A DNA stretch of 64,000 nucleotides from Gammaproteobacteria bacterium (GCA_027315405.1 DAHUYB010000053.1:92733-156732), one strand, 5' to 3'. Positions 36,201-45,288 are shown, numbered from the stretch's first letter. A program made the numbers and translations. The notes: a model not told the origin generated them from the letters alone.

Positions 36201-37589
36201 GAACTCGTGCGCAGCCGTCTGGAAGCCTCCGGTCCGATAACCGCTGCGGCGCTCGCGGAGCTGTTTGGTCTTCCGGCAAATGAAATCGAACCGGCTCTTT
36301 TGGCGCTGGAAGCCGAAGGCTCCGTCATGCGCGGGTGGTTCACACCGGGCATCTCGGAAACCGAATGGTGTGAACGCCGGTTGCTGGCGCGCATTCACCG
36401 CTACACCCTCAAGCGCCTGCGCAGCGAGATCGAACCGGTGGTACCGGCCGACTATCTGCGCTTTTTGTTCGAATGGCAGGGCGTAACCGGCGAGCGCGCC
36501 GAAGGCCAGGTGGCCCTCGCCGCCGCGCTGGAACAACTGGAGGGCTTCTCGGCGCCGGCTGCTGCCTGGGAGACGGACATCCTGCCCGCGCGCGTCAGCG
36601 ATTACGCGCCATACTTGCTGGACCAGCTCTGTGCCGGCGGCGCGGTGGCCTGGCTGCGGCTGAGTCCGCCGCACAACGGCGGTGACGGTCATCATGCCGG
36701 GCCGGTGCGCGCCACGCCCATCAGCTTTGTTGCACGCGAGGCACTGCCACACTGGCGCGCGCTTGCCGATTCCCCGGACGACGGTGCGCTCAATCTTTCC
36801 CACGGCGCACGCGCAGTCCATGAGGCGCTCAAGCATCGCGGTGCTCTGTTCTTTGCCGATCTGGTGAGCGAAACCGGCCTGCTGCGCACGCAGCTTGAAG
36901 CGGCGCTGGCCGAGCTCGCCGCCTGCGGGCTGGCCACTGCTGATAGTTTCGCCGGTCTGCGCGCCCTCATCACGCCCGCCGCCAAGCGCGCGCCACTGGC
37001 GCGCTCCTTCCGCTATCGTCTGCGACGCGGTGAGCCGCCGGGTGTGAATGAGGCGGGTCGCTGGTCGCTGGTACCGCCGCGCGCCGTCAGCGGTGATGCG
37101 CCCGTGGACAGCGAAGCGCTTGCGCATCTTGCGGAAGTACTGTTGCGGCGCTACGGCGTGGTATTCCGCAAGGTGCTGGAGCGCGAAAGCGGCCTGCCGC
37201 CCTGGCGCGAGCTGCTCTATATATATAGAAGGCTCGAAGCCCGCGGCGAAGTGCGCGGCGGACGCTTCGTGGATGGTTTCGCGGGCGAGCAGTTCGCGCT
37301 GCCCGAAGCCGTGGGTGCGCTGCGCGAAACCCGCCGGCGCGAAAAGACCGGAGAACTGTTATCCGTAGCGGCCGCCGATGTCCTGAATCTGGTGGGCATC
37401 GTTACGCCGGGTGCACGCGTGCCGGTGCAAGGGGAGAACCGCGTGCTTTACCGCGACGGTGTGCCGCTGGCGGTGCAGGTGGCCGAGGAAGTGCGCTTCC
37501 TGGAAACGGTGACGGCCGATGCTGAATGGGCGTTGCGCAATCGGCTGCTGCGGCGCACACAGCCGCCTATCTCCGGCACCGTTCAATAG
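33279..37589 (+). CDS. lhr: Large ATP-dependent helicase Lhr
   Basis: A 1436-residue protein, close to the full length of bacterial Lhr. Motifs of a superfamily 2 helicase lie in the first third: Walker A PTGSGKT (43-49), DEIH (167-170), SATQKP, TLIFVNNRR and QRVGRSGHAVGALPEG. The following winged-helix, beta-barrel and long Lhr-CTD region fills the rest to about residue 1430. Lhr is a 3'-5' DNA/RNA helicase with a role in DNA repair. There is no frameshift in 4.3 kb. It starts 47 nt after the protease gene; cotranscription is possible. Confidence 0.93.
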   Translation: MALEYFHPATVAWFRKTFVTPTEAQAAAWPAIHEGRDTLIAAPTGSGKTLAAFLAAIDDLIKQGLTHGLRDECSVLYISPLKALSNDIQKNLQQPLEGIRNQLLESGLPDVDIRALVRSGDTPQAERERMRRTPPHILVTTPESLYILLTSDSGRKMLSTVRTVIVDEIHALAGNKRGAHLALSLERLAALTAVPAVRIGLSATQKPIEEVAQFLTGANASCTIIDTGHVRERRLHLELPRSPLAPVMANEIWSEIYERLAELIRAHRTTLIFVNNRRLAERAARHLAERIGEQQVTAHHGSLARAHRLDAEQRLKRGELKALVATASLELGIDIGDVDLVCQLGSPRSISAFLQRVGRSGHAVGALPEGRLFPLSRDDLVECTALLDCVRRGELDALRVLDAPLDVLAQQIVAEVACREWDEAQLFECLRRAWPYRYLKREDYTEVVRMLAEGFSTGRGRRSAYLHRDAVNGKLRGRRSAKLVAVTNGGAIPDQFDYEVLLMPAGLRIGSLNEDFAFESIPGDIFQLGNTSYRMLKVEQGRVLVEDAKGAPPNIPFWFGEAPARSAELSAAVARLRATANEQLAAGKDLSVWLAHDLGLDAATAGQLTEYLTTAHAALSVLPTQDTVVFERFFDEAGDQHFVIHSPFGARVNRAWGLALRKRFCHKFNFELQAAALEDTIVLSLGPTHSFPLEEPAHYLSPATALDVLQQAVLAAPMFGTRWRWVTTTALAVRRNRNGRRTPPAFQRADAQDLVAVVFPDQLACAENLSGAIEVPEHPLVRQTLNDCLHEVMDADGFLRLLEGLQDGTLKVVARDLAAPSPLAQEILSARPYAFLDDAPAEERRTLAVQSRGVLSLEESGSLAALDPETIARVRAEIWPEARDADELHDALTVLGFLTEEEGRHSSTWQPLLNELIATKRATRVRLNADPTFWAAAERLQELLAVYPEAALDPVIEPVAEADGQTLSRESALRELVRSRLEASGPITAAALAELFGLPANEIEPALLALEAEGSVMRGWFTPGISETEWCERRLLARIHRYTLKRLRSEIEPVVPADYLRFLFEWQGVTGERAEGQVALAAALEQLEGFSAPAAAWETDILPARVSDYAPYLLDQLCAGGAVAWLRLSPPHNGGDGHHAGPVRATPISFVAREALPHWRALADSPDDGALNLSHGARAVHEALKHRGALFFADLVSETGLLRTQLEAALAELAACGLATADSFAGLRALITPAAKRAPLARSFRYRLRRGEPPGVNEAGRWSLVPPRAVSGDAPVDSEALAHLAEVLLRRYGVVFRKVLERESGLPPWRELLYIYRRLEARGEVRGGRFVDGFAGEQFALPEAVGALRETRRREKTGELLSVAAADVLNLVGIVTPGARVPVQGENRVLYRDGVPLAVQVAEEVRFLETVTADAEWALRNRLLRRTQPPISGTVQ

Positions 37590-37656
37590 ATTCAGAAGGT
37601 TTCATAACAGGAGTATTCTTTTCGCACCGTCAAGCATAAATATGCGGAGATCTGCT

Positions 37657-38397
37657 ATGGCCACAACCAAGCGCAAGCAACGGACCGCGGGCCGCGTTTC
37701 CAAACCGAAGGCGAGCGCCGCCAGCCGCTTTCCAAATGAAACCCCGGGTTACCGGTACGCACGCAATCGTCTGTTGAAAGCGGAAATAGCCTTGCGCAAA
37801 CAGGTGGAAGCGGTGGCCGCCCTGCGCCGTAAACTGTCGGCAGGCGGCGCTGTGCCGCAGGATTATGTGTTCGAGGGCGTGGACCCGCTCATGGGAGTGC
37901 GCAGTGTGCGGCTCTCGGAGCTGTTTGCGTCCGGAAAAGATACGCTGATTCTTTACAGCTTCATGTATGGCCCGGCCATGGCGCAACCTTGCCCAAGTTG
38001 CACTTCGATCATTGATTCGCTGGATGGCGCCGCCATGCATGTCGGTCAGCGCGTGAACCTGGCGGTGGTGGCAAAATCGCCGTTGCCACGCATTCTCAAT
38101 TTTGCGCGCGCACGCGGCTGGCGGCATGTGCAGTTGTTATCATCGGCGGACAACAGCTACAACCACGATTATCACGGCGAAGATGCGGGCGGCAAACAAT
38201 GGCCGATACTCAATGTGTTTGTGAAACACAATGGCAAAGTCCGTCACTTCTGGGCATCCGAATTGATGTTCGTACCTGCCGAGAAGGGCCAGAACCCGCG
38301 GCATGTGGACATGATCTGGCCGCTGTGGAATCTGTTGGATGTCACCCCAGAGGGCCGGGGCAAGGATTGGTATCCGAAGCTGAACTATTCAAGTTAG
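37657..38397 (+). CDS. DUF899-family thioredoxin-like protein
   Basis: A 246-residue protein with a Lys/Arg-rich N-terminus (MATTKRKQRTAGRVSKPKAS). The body matches DUF899: LILYSFMYGPAMAQPCPSC, then INPL-like SIIDSLDGAAMH, and a thioredoxin-like fold with PCPSC as the only Cys pair. GGAG eight bases before the ATG at 37657 sets the start. Function unknown; a redox role is inferred from the fold. Confidence 0.8.
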   Translation: MATTKRKQRTAGRVSKPKASAASRFPNETPGYRYARNRLLKAEIALRKQVEAVAALRRKLSAGGAVPQDYVFEGVDPLMGVRSVRLSELFASGKDTLILYSFMYGPAMAQPCPSCTSIIDSLDGAAMHVGQRVNLAVVAKSPLPRILNFARARGWRHVQLLSSADNSYNHDYHGEDAGGKQWPILNVFVKHNGKVRHFWASELMFVPAEKGQNPRHVDMIWPLWNLLDVTPEGRGKDWYPKLNYSS

Positions 38398-38485
38398 GGT
38401 GAAGCAACGCTCGGCTGCATCAGGTTCAGAACTCTGGCATAAACGCTAACAAAACAATCGGTGTACCCGCCACAGGCACGGTGGC

Positions 38486-40291
38486 CTACGCGCTGGAGCC
38501 TTTGGCTGATGCGGCAACCGGTTCGTCGCTTTGGCTGTCTTCCTCGAACAGGTGCCGGAGTTCTTCGGCGGCTTCCTTGGTGGTCTGGATCATTTTGTTC
38601 TCGTCGCGGAACACTGCAAACTGGCGCTGCAGCAACGCTTCATCGTATTTCTGGAACGTATCGATGCTGCTGGTGGTTTCCTGGGCGCTCAAACCCAGTT
38701 TCTGCAACAGGTCAGCGGCGAGTCTCAGGCTGGAGAACAGGGTTTCGCGCACTATGATCTTGACGCCCAGCTCCATGAGCAGGTGCGCATGGTAGCGATT
38801 GCGGGCACGGGCCAGGATCGTGAGATTGGGGAAATGCTTGCGCACCATGGCGGCGGCGCGCACCGAGGCTTCCACGTCGTCGATGGCGAGCACCAGGAAT
38901 TTTGCCTGCTCGGCTTTGGCGGCGCGCATCAGGTCAAGCCGCGAGGCGTCACCATAAAAAATCTTGTTTCCGAAGCGGCGGATCACATCCACCTGTTGAT
39001 GGTCGGCTTCCAGTGCCGTGAAGGGGATCTTCTTCATGCGCAGCAGGCGGCCTACAACCTGGCCGAAGCGGCCGAAGCCGGCGATGATCACCGGGTTGCC
39101 GGGCTCATCAATGCGGTCGAACTCCGGCGGCGCATTCTCTTGCTGGAAGCGCTGGATGACCTTTTCATTGAAAAGCACCAGCAACGGGGTGGCAGCCATG
39201 GATAGCGTCACCGCCAGGTTGAGCAAATCCACCAGGGATTCACTGAATATTTGATAACCTGCGGCACTGTTGAAAATGACGAAAGCGAATTCACCACCCA
39301 TGGCAAGATCGAAGGCCAGGTTGCGCGGCGCCGCATCCGGTAGCTTGTAGAGCTTCGCCATGCCGTACAACACCACACCCTTGAGCGCCAGCATGCCGAT
39401 CACCACGCCGATAACGATCAGCGGGATATGCACCAACAAACCGAGATTCACCGACATGCCCACCGCCACGAAGAACAGACCCAGCAGCAAACCCTTGAAT
39501 GGCTCTAGGTCGGCTTCCAGTTCGTGCCGGTAGCTGGAATCCGCCAGCAGCACACCGGCGATGAAAGCGCCCAGGCCCATGGACAAGCCGATGCTGTTGG
39601 CGATCAGTCCCGCGCCGATGACGATGAGCAGCGCACTGGCGGTGAAGATTTCCGGGCTGCCGAACTGCATGACGAAACGGAACAACGGCCGCAGCACATA
39701 ACGTCCGCCGCTCACAGATACGGCCACAACCATGATTATGATGATTATGGAAGTCAGCAAATGCGTCTGGTGCAGCGATGCGCTAGCGTGGAATACACGC
39801 AGCAGGGCCAGCACCGGGATGGCGGCTATGTCCTGGAACAACAGAATGCCGAAAGCCGCGCGGCCGTGGTGATCCATGAGCTGCTTCTTCTCCGCCAACA
39901 TCTGCAGCACGAACGCGGTGGAGGACAGCGACAAACCGAAGCCCACCACCAGCGCCGGCACCAGCTCCAGCCCCAGCGCCCGGGCCGCAAGCGTCAGCAG
40001 TGCGGTGCTTACCAACACCTGTATCGCGCCCATGCCGAACACCGTGCGCCGCAGCGCCCACAGGCGCGAGGGCTGCAGTTCCAGCCCGATGATGAACAGC
40101 AGTAGCACCACGCCGATCTGGGAAAAACTCAAGATCGCATCCACGCTGGTGATGAGCCGCAGGCACCAGGGTCCGATGACCACGCCGGCGATCAGGTAAC
40201 CCAGCACCGAACCGAAACCGGATTTGCGTGACAAGGGCACGGCCAGGCACGCGGCAACCAGGAACACGATTACTTGCGGCAGGAAATTCAT
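38486..40291 (-). CDS. Kef-type K+/H+ antiporter with RCK domain
   Basis: A 601-residue protein like KefB/KefC. Twelve or so membrane helices include GLELQPSRLW and the transport-site helix LLFQDIAAIPVLALL. A cytoplasmic TrkA-N (RCK) domain starts VIIAGFGRFGQVVGRLL with a GxGxxG NAD site, then LDLMRAAKAEQAKFLVLAID. KefB/C are glutathione-gated and acidify the cytoplasm under electrophile stress, in keeping with the detoxification genes nearby, though no KefF/KefG-type ancillary gene is adjacent. GGAG six bases before 40291 sets the start. Confidence 0.85.
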   Translation of the reverse strand: MNFLPQVIVFLVAACLAVPLSRKSGFGSVLGYLIAGVVIGPWCLRLITSVDAILSFSQIGVVLLLFIIGLELQPSRLWALRRTVFGMGAIQVLVSTALLTLAARALGLELVPALVVGFGLSLSSTAFVLQMLAEKKQLMDHHGRAAFGILLFQDIAAIPVLALLRVFHASASLHQTHLLTSIIIIIMVVAVSVSGGRYVLRPLFRFVMQFGSPEIFTASALLIVIGAGLIANSIGLSMGLGAFIAGVLLADSSYRHELEADLEPFKGLLLGLFFVAVGMSVNLGLLVHIPLIVIGVVIGMLALKGVVLYGMAKLYKLPDAAPRNLAFDLAMGGEFAFVIFNSAAGYQIFSESLVDLLNLAVTLSMAATPLLVLFNEKVIQRFQQENAPPEFDRIDEPGNPVIIAGFGRFGQVVGRLLRMKKIPFTALEADHQQVDVIRRFGNKIFYGDASRLDLMRAAKAEQAKFLVLAIDDVEASVRAAAMVRKHFPNLTILARARNRYHAHLLMELGVKIIVRETLFSSLRLAADLLQKLGLSAQETTSSIDTFQKYDEALLQRQFAVFRDENKMIQTTKEAAEELRHLFEEDSQSDEPVAASAKGSSA

Positions 40292-40450
40292 GGCAGTCTC
40301 CGGCGAAGAAACCTGCTCTACACTACTTGATGATTCCCGGATGTGCGAGGGTGAGGCCGGAGTCGTGAGCAACCAAGACAGCCTGCTGCCTTGACTTTGC
40401 CGGGCCAGCCGCTACCTTTGAGTGGCCGCCGCATTTGGGAGGACCGCGAC

Positions 40451-40642
40451 ATGACCCGAGTTAAACGCGCCTGCTGGTACGTCGTACTATTCGTTGTGCC
40501 CTACGGCGGTGTGCTGTGGGTGGCGCTGTACAACCGCATGGAACCGGCGCTGTTCGGCATCCCGTTTTTCTACTGGTATCAGTTTGCCTGGATCATCGTC
40601 ACGGCCATTATTACGGCCGCAGCGTATTTCAATAAAGTTTAA
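40451..40642 (+). CDS. DUF3311 membrane protein, partner of SSS symporter
   Basis: A 63-residue protein with two membrane helices (WYVVLFVVPYGGVLWVALYN and YWYQFAWIIVTAIITAAAYF), the DUF3311 pattern. GGGAGG eight bases before the ATG at 40451 sets the start over one at 40391. DUF3311 genes commonly sit just before MctP-like solute:sodium symporters, as here (142 nt). It may stabilise or regulate the transporter. Confidence 0.78.
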   Translation: MTRVKRACWYVVLFVVPYGGVLWVALYNRMEPALFGIPFFYWYQFAWIIVTAIITAAAYFNKV

Positions 40643-40784
40643 GTGTTGCTGAGGAAATATCCCTCAATGCGCTGCCACCCTCTATCCCGATTCCCGCCCC
40701 GCGTGGGAGAGGGATTCAAGAGAAAGCGCGCGCTGTGATTTTTTGCTTTGTCCGGTGTACACATAAGAAAAAACAGGAGTTTGA

Positions 40785-42332
40785 ATGAACTGGTCGGCGC
40801 TGATCGTCTTTATTCTGCTGTTTACGCTGGTAACGGTGGTGGGTTTTGTGGCGGCCCGCTGGCGGCGCGCGGACCTCAATCATCTGAATGAATGGGGTCT
40901 GGCGGGGCGGCGTTTCGGCACCATGGTGACCTGGTTCCTGCTGGGTGGTGATCTCTACACTGCCTATACCTTCATCGCAGTGCCGGCGCTGGTGTTCGGC
41001 GCCGGTGCCATCGGGTTCTTCGCCGTGCCATACACCTTGATGGTGTATCCGTTCGTATATGTGGTGTTCCCGCGGCTGTGGTCCGTATCCCACAAGCACG
41101 GTTACGTGACCGCTTCGGATTTCGTGCGCGGCCGTTACGACAGCGGTCTGCTGGCGCTGGTGGTGGCCATCACCGGTATTCTGGCGACCATGCCCTACAT
41201 CGCCCTGCAGTTGGTGGGCATCCAGGTGGTGATCGCCGCCATGGGCTTCACTGGCACCGGAGTGGTGGGCGACCTGCCGCTGATCATCGCCTTCGTGATT
41301 CTGGCGGCTTTCACCTACACCAGCGGCCTGCGGGCGCCAGCGCTGATCGCCATCGTCAAGGACCTGCTGATCTACATAGTCATCATCGCCGCGGTGATTG
41401 TCATTCCCATGCAGTTGGGCGGTTACGCGCATATTTTCGCCGCCATTCCCGCGGACAAGTTGCTGCTCAAGCCGCCGTCAAGCGCCAATCTTGGCACCTA
41501 CAGCGCCTACGCAACCCTGGCATTGGGTTCGGCCCTGGCACTGTTTCTGTATCCGCATTGCGTGAACGGTGTATTGAGCGCCAGCAGCCGCAAAGTCATC
41601 AAGCGCAACATGTCGCTGCTGCCGGCCTATTCATTGGTGCTGGCGCTGATCGCGTTCCTGGGTTACATGGCGGTGGCCGCGGGGGTGCAGCACGATCCCG
41701 CCTATGCGGGCTGGTTCAAGCAGTACGGCCCCAACTTCGCGGTGCCGGCGCTGTTGCTGCATTCCTTCCCGGCCTGGTTCGCGGGCGTGGGCTTCGCCGC
41801 CATCGCCATTGGTGCGCTGGTGCCGGCGGCCATCATGTCGATAGCCTCATCCAATCTGTTCACCCGCAACATCTACAAGGAATACCTCAAGCCCGGGGCC
41901 ACGCCGGCGCAGGAAGCGCGCATGGCGAAGTTTATGTCGCTGATCGTGAAACTCGGGGCGCTGGCGTTCATCCTGTTTCTTCCCGGAAAATATGCCATCC
42001 AGCTGCAATTGTTGGGCGGGGTGTGGATCATCCAAACGCTGCCGACGGTGGTTATTGGCCTGTATACGCGCTGGTTGCACCGCTGGGCATTGGTGCTGGG
42101 CTGGCTCGCCGGCATGTTACTGGGCACCGGCATGGTGGCCACGCAGCATTTCAAGTCCTCTATTTATCCATTGCATGTCGGCGACTTGACCGTGCCGGGT
42201 TATGCGGCGCTGTATTCGCTGCCCGTCAATATCGGGATCGCTATTATCTTGACGCTGGTCCTGCGTGCGCTAAAAACACCGGCGGGCGTGGATCAGACCG
42301 TATCAGCGGATTACGAGCACGACACGCCATGA
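40785..42332 (+). CDS. Sodium:solute symporter, MctP-like
   Basis: A 515-residue SSS-family transporter with thirteen predicted helices. The sodium-site signature region (SASSRKVIKRNMSLLPAYSL and PAAIMSIASSNLFTRNIYKEYL) is present and GLAGRRFGTMVTWFLLGGDLYTAYTF is typical at the N-terminus. MctP relatives import lactate, pyruvate, acetate or amino acids. The DUF3311 gene precedes it and the SemiSWEET gene overlaps its stop. AGGAG precedes the ATG. Confidence 0.87.
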   Translation: MNWSALIVFILLFTLVTVVGFVAARWRRADLNHLNEWGLAGRRFGTMVTWFLLGGDLYTAYTFIAVPALVFGAGAIGFFAVPYTLMVYPFVYVVFPRLWSVSHKHGYVTASDFVRGRYDSGLLALVVAITGILATMPYIALQLVGIQVVIAAMGFTGTGVVGDLPLIIAFVILAAFTYTSGLRAPALIAIVKDLLIYIVIIAAVIVIPMQLGGYAHIFAAIPADKLLLKPPSSANLGTYSAYATLALGSALALFLYPHCVNGVLSASSRKVIKRNMSLLPAYSLVLALIAFLGYMAVAAGVQHDPAYAGWFKQYGPNFAVPALLLHSFPAWFAGVGFAAIAIGALVPAAIMSIASSNLFTRNIYKEYLKPGATPAQEARMAKFMSLIVKLGALAFILFLPGKYAIQLQLLGGVWIIQTLPTVVIGLYTRWLHRWALVLGWLAGMLLGTGMVATQHFKSSIYPLHVGDLTVPGYAALYSLPVNIGIAIILTLVLRALKTPAGVDQTVSADYEHDTP

Positions 42333-42583
42333 GCCTGGAACGCCTCATTGGTCTGGCGGCGGCAACTCTCACCACCGTTTCGTTCTTGTCGCAGGCGTAT
42401 CGCTCATTGCGCACCCACGATACCCACGGTATCTCGCTCGGCATGTATGCGCTGTTCGCCCTCGGTATTACCTTATGGCTGATTTACGGCATATTGATAC
42501 ACGATCTGCCGGTGACGCTCGCCAACAGCGTAACCCTGGTGTTGACGCTGGTGGTGCTGGCGCTCAAGCTGCGTTACGGTTGA
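42329..42583 (+). CDS. SemiSWEET-type sugar transporter
   Basis: An 84-residue three-helix PQ-loop protein. Its ATG overlaps the symporter stop (ATGA). The order MSLERLIGLAAATLTTVSFL, SQAYRSLRTHDTHGISLGMY (PQ-loop-like; SQ in place of PQ) and YALFALGITLWLIYGI (third part with the W-x-x-Y of the substrate site), then LANSVTLVLTLVVLALKLR fit the family. SemiSWEETs act as dimers that carry sugars or other small solutes down a gradient. A longer overlapping frame on the same strand hides this gene. Confidence 0.85.
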   Translation: MSLERLIGLAAATLTTVSFLSQAYRSLRTHDTHGISLGMYALFALGITLWLIYGILIHDLPVTLANSVTLVLTLVVLALKLRYG

Positions 42584-42605
42584 GACGGCCAGCGGGTATC
42601 AAGCC

Positions 42606-43280
42606 ATGCGGAAAGCCCTGATGTTGCTGCTGTTGGCGGGTGTGTGTTTGGCGCAAGCGGCGCACGCGGACGACAATGACATCTATTCGCCGGGCATGAG
42701 TTCATCGGTGGATCTCGGTCGCTACCACACGGATTTTGCCTATGCCGGCAGCAATCATCAGGCGGATATCAGCCGCTACGGCATCACCTTCGTGCAGCCG
42801 CTGGCGCCGGATGTGGGCTTCGGCCTGCAGGGCGGTTACATGACCGCCAGCGTAAATAACCCCGCCCTCAATGCGCTCGCCAGCGGCTACGGCCCGTTCC
42901 TGGGACTATTCGTCGCCTGGCGGCCCATGCTCGGCAATTATTGGGACCTCGATTTCCACGCCGGTTACACCTGGCACGATATGAGTTACCAGGGGCAGAA
43001 CCAGCAGGCGGACGTCACTTGGTACTCAAGTTTCGTTTCCCTGGGGCCGGTATTGCGCCTGTGGCGCTGGCGGGTGTCGGCAGGCGGCTATTACCAGCAT
43101 TTCGACGGCACTGAAAACGATACCGGCACCATCAATGGCCGTCAGGATTTTTCCGCCGCCCATTCCACCGGCGCCTATTTCGGTTTTGCCTATTACCTGG
43201 ACCGCACCGGTTCCGTGGGCATCTATGCCACCAGCGGCGCGCGTCACGGCGTGCAGCTGGTTTTCAAGCGGCAATTCTAG
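42606..43280 (+). CDS. Outer-membrane beta-barrel protein
   Basis: A 224-residue protein with signal peptide MRKALMLLLLAGVCLAQAAHA and a series of amphipathic beta strands with aromatic girdles (FGLQGGYMTASV, LDFHAGYTWHDMSYQ, RVSAGGYYQHFDG, AYFGFAYYLDR). It ends KRQF, the C-terminal Phe expected of a Bam-inserted barrel. Eight to ten strands. It follows SemiSWEET by 22 nt and may share the transcript. Substrate unknown. Confidence 0.75.
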   Translation: MRKALMLLLLAGVCLAQAAHADDNDIYSPGMSSSVDLGRYHTDFAYAGSNHQADISRYGITFVQPLAPDVGFGLQGGYMTASVNNPALNALASGYGPFLGLFVAWRPMLGNYWDLDFHAGYTWHDMSYQGQNQQADVTWYSSFVSLGPVLRLWRWRVSAGGYYQHFDGTENDTGTINGRQDFSAAHSTGAYFGFAYYLDRTGSVGIYATSGARHGVQLVFKRQF

Positions 43281-43366
43281 CGGCAGCAGAATTTCCCGCC
43301 GTGCTCACCAGCAGCGCGGTATGATTAGGTCCATAAGACATTGATATTTTCACTCGGGAGAATCGC

Positions 43367-43798
43367 ATGGATCATTGGATGTCGCTGGTGTTCCTGGCGG
43401 CCGGGGTCATCCTGGCGATCATGGAAATGGCCACCCTCACTTTTTATCTGGCGGGTTTGTCGTTCGCGGCGCTGGCCACGGCGCTTTATACCTGGCTGTA
43501 CCCCGCGGTCTGGTGGCAGGCGGCCATCGTGTTCGCGGTGGCGGCGGTCATTGCGCTACCGCTGGCGCACCTGCTGCGCCGGCGCCTGCAGGCCAGCCGC
43601 ACCAACAGCCGTCTGGACGACATGGACAAAGGCGCGCTGGTGACGGTGGCGGAGGACAATAACGGCAATCTCAAGGTCAAGTACCGCGACTCCCTGTGGG
43701 AAGCGGTGTGGGAGGGCGGCGAGCGGCCCAAGATCGGCGCCCGCGCCGAAGTGGTGGCGCGGGACGGCTCGCGGCTGCGCATCAAGGCTACCGGCTGA
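43367..43798 (+). CDS. NfeD-family membrane protein
   Basis: A 143-residue protein: three membrane helices (MSLVFLAAGVILAIMEMATL, about 30-52, about 53-68) and a C-terminal OB-fold (residues about 85-140, KGALVTVAEDNNGNLKVKYR). This is the short NfeD form that pairs with SPFH proteins; the SPFH gene follows after 32 nt. Confidence 0.87.
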   Translation: MDHWMSLVFLAAGVILAIMEMATLTFYLAGLSFAALATALYTWLYPAVWWQAAIVFAVAAVIALPLAHLLRRRLQASRTNSRLDDMDKGALVTVAEDNNGNLKVKYRDSLWEAVWEGGERPKIGARAEVVARDGSRLRIKATG

Positions 43799-43830
43799 CA
43801 AGCATACTTTCACTGATTAAGGAGTAGTTC

Positions 43831-44769
43831 ATGGGCATTTCCATTTCCGCAGTTTTCGGTTTACTCATCATCCTGTGGGCGGCGGTCATGATCATCCGCG
43901 CGGTGCGCATCGTGCCGCAGCAGCAGGCCTGGGTCATCGAGCGCTTGGGTAAGTTTCACGGCGTGCTCACTTCCGGTATCCAGCTCATCGTACCCTTCTT
44001 CGACCGCGTGGCTTACCGCTTCGACATGCGCGAGATCCCCATGGATGTGCCCGAGCAGGTGTGCATCACCCGGGACAACACCCGCCTATCGGTGGATGGC
44101 GTGCTCTACTATCAGATCACCGACGCGCAGAACGCCGCCTACGGCACCAGCAATGTAATTACCGCGGTGGTGCAGCTGGTGCAGACCACCATGCGCGCCG
44201 AAGTCGGCAAGCTGGCGCTGGACGAATGCCTGTCACAGCGCGACACGCTCAACCGGGGCGTGGTGGACGTACTTACCCAGGCCGCCACCAGTTGGGGCGT
44301 GAAGGTGCTGCGTTACGAGATCCGCAATCTCACGCCGCCGGACGAGATCCAGCGGGCCATGGAACTGCAGCTCACCGCCGAGCGCCAGAAGCGCGCCGCC
44401 ATCGCCAAATCCGAAGGCGAGCGCCAGCAGGCTATCAACCAGTCGGAAGGCCAGAAGCAAAGCCAGATCAACAACGCCGAGGGCGAGCGTCAGTCCGCCA
44501 TCCTGCGCGCCAACGGTCAGGGCCAGGCCATCGCCACAGTGGCGACGGCCACCGCCAAAGCGATTTCCGACATCGGCAAAGCCGTCGCCGGTGAGGGCGG
44601 CGCCGACGCGCTGCATTATCAACTTGGCCAGCAGTGGGTGCAGCAATGGGGACTCATCGCCAAGAATTCCACCGTCACGGTGGTGCCGGCGAATATGGGC
44701 GACCTTTCCGCGATGGTAGGTTCACTGCTGTCGCAGGCGGGGAATGCAAAACCCTCAGTGAAAAGCTGA
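43831..44769 (+). CDS. SPFH/stomatin-like protein, QmcA type
   Basis: A 312-residue protein with an N-terminal membrane anchor (MGISISAVFGLLIILWAAVM) and the SPFH domain (IRAVRIVPQQQAWVIERLGK, RDNTRLSVDGVLYYQITD). A long Glu/Gln/Ala-rich coiled coil follows (QRAMELQLTAERQKRAAIAK, then a series of SEGERQQ/NAEGERQ repeats). Such proteins form cage-like complexes that guide membrane proteases. Operon with NfeD. Confidence 0.9.
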   Translation: MGISISAVFGLLIILWAAVMIIRAVRIVPQQQAWVIERLGKFHGVLTSGIQLIVPFFDRVAYRFDMREIPMDVPEQVCITRDNTRLSVDGVLYYQITDAQNAAYGTSNVITAVVQLVQTTMRAEVGKLALDECLSQRDTLNRGVVDVLTQAATSWGVKVLRYEIRNLTPPDEIQRAMELQLTAERQKRAAIAKSEGERQQAINQSEGQKQSQINNAEGERQSAILRANGQGQAIATVATATAKAISDIGKAVAGEGGADALHYQLGQQWVQQWGLIAKNSTVTVVPANMGDLSAMVGSLLSQAGNAKPSVKS

Positions 44770-44869
44770 ATATGTGAAGCTCAGCTTCCGATAGCAACTC
44801 TCTGGCCCATCTCTGAGGCCGTATTAACGCGTACACGCTTTAAATCTTATATCCGTATGTAGATATGAC

Positions 44870-45262
44870 TTATGACCCGCGGCGGTAAGCCTTGAAGGAG
44901 AGGAAGGCGCCGAGGGCCAACAGAATTACCGCGGCGACGGGCAGGATGCCTGGGACCTGGATGACTCGGACAGCAATCTGCGCTACCAGGACCGGGAACA
45001 GGGCGCGCAACAAGCCGCCGAGGATGCAGATCCAGCCAATGATCGTGACAATGACTGGCCAGCCTTTTGTCCAGCGGTTGTGCACACGCACGATGGCGAG
45101 TCCAACCACGAACGTTATGAAACCCGCTAGGACGACGAGCAGTGGATTACGCGTGATTTCCGCCACCATCCCGGGAAACAGGTTCATGTTCAGCAGCACG
45201 AGTGCCCCGGCCAACAGCATGCTGGGTCCGACCAATCCCGCAATCATCTTTGAGTTTTCCAT
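44870..45262 (-). CDS. Four-helix membrane protein of unknown function
   Basis: A 130-residue protein with four membrane helices separated by short loops; the second loop is basic (VRVHNRWTKGWP). No motif beyond this was recognised. Its upstream region shares a 14-nt and a 12-nt identical block, at the same spacing, with that of the small membrane protein at 46336-46554, so both may be controlled together. Confidence 0.65.
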   Translation of the reverse strand: MENSKMIAGLVGPSMLLAGALVLLNMNLFPGMVAEITRNPLLVVLAGFITFVVGLAIVRVHNRWTKGWPVIVTIIGWICILGGLLRALFPVLVAQIAVRVIQVPGILPVAAVILLALGAFLSFKAYRRGS

Positions 45263-45288
45263 AAGTGCAGTCCCTGAATGTTCCGGAT

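Noticed and set aside
35997..37127. 376-residue minus-strand open frame within lhr
   Set aside because: Antisense shadow of the Lhr C-terminal region in GC-rich DNA; no domain motif or ribosome site.
41078..42583. 501-residue plus-strand frame across the symporter
   Set aside because: Only its last 84 residues (from 42329) are real, the SemiSWEET protein; the remainder is an out-of-frame shadow of the SSS gene.
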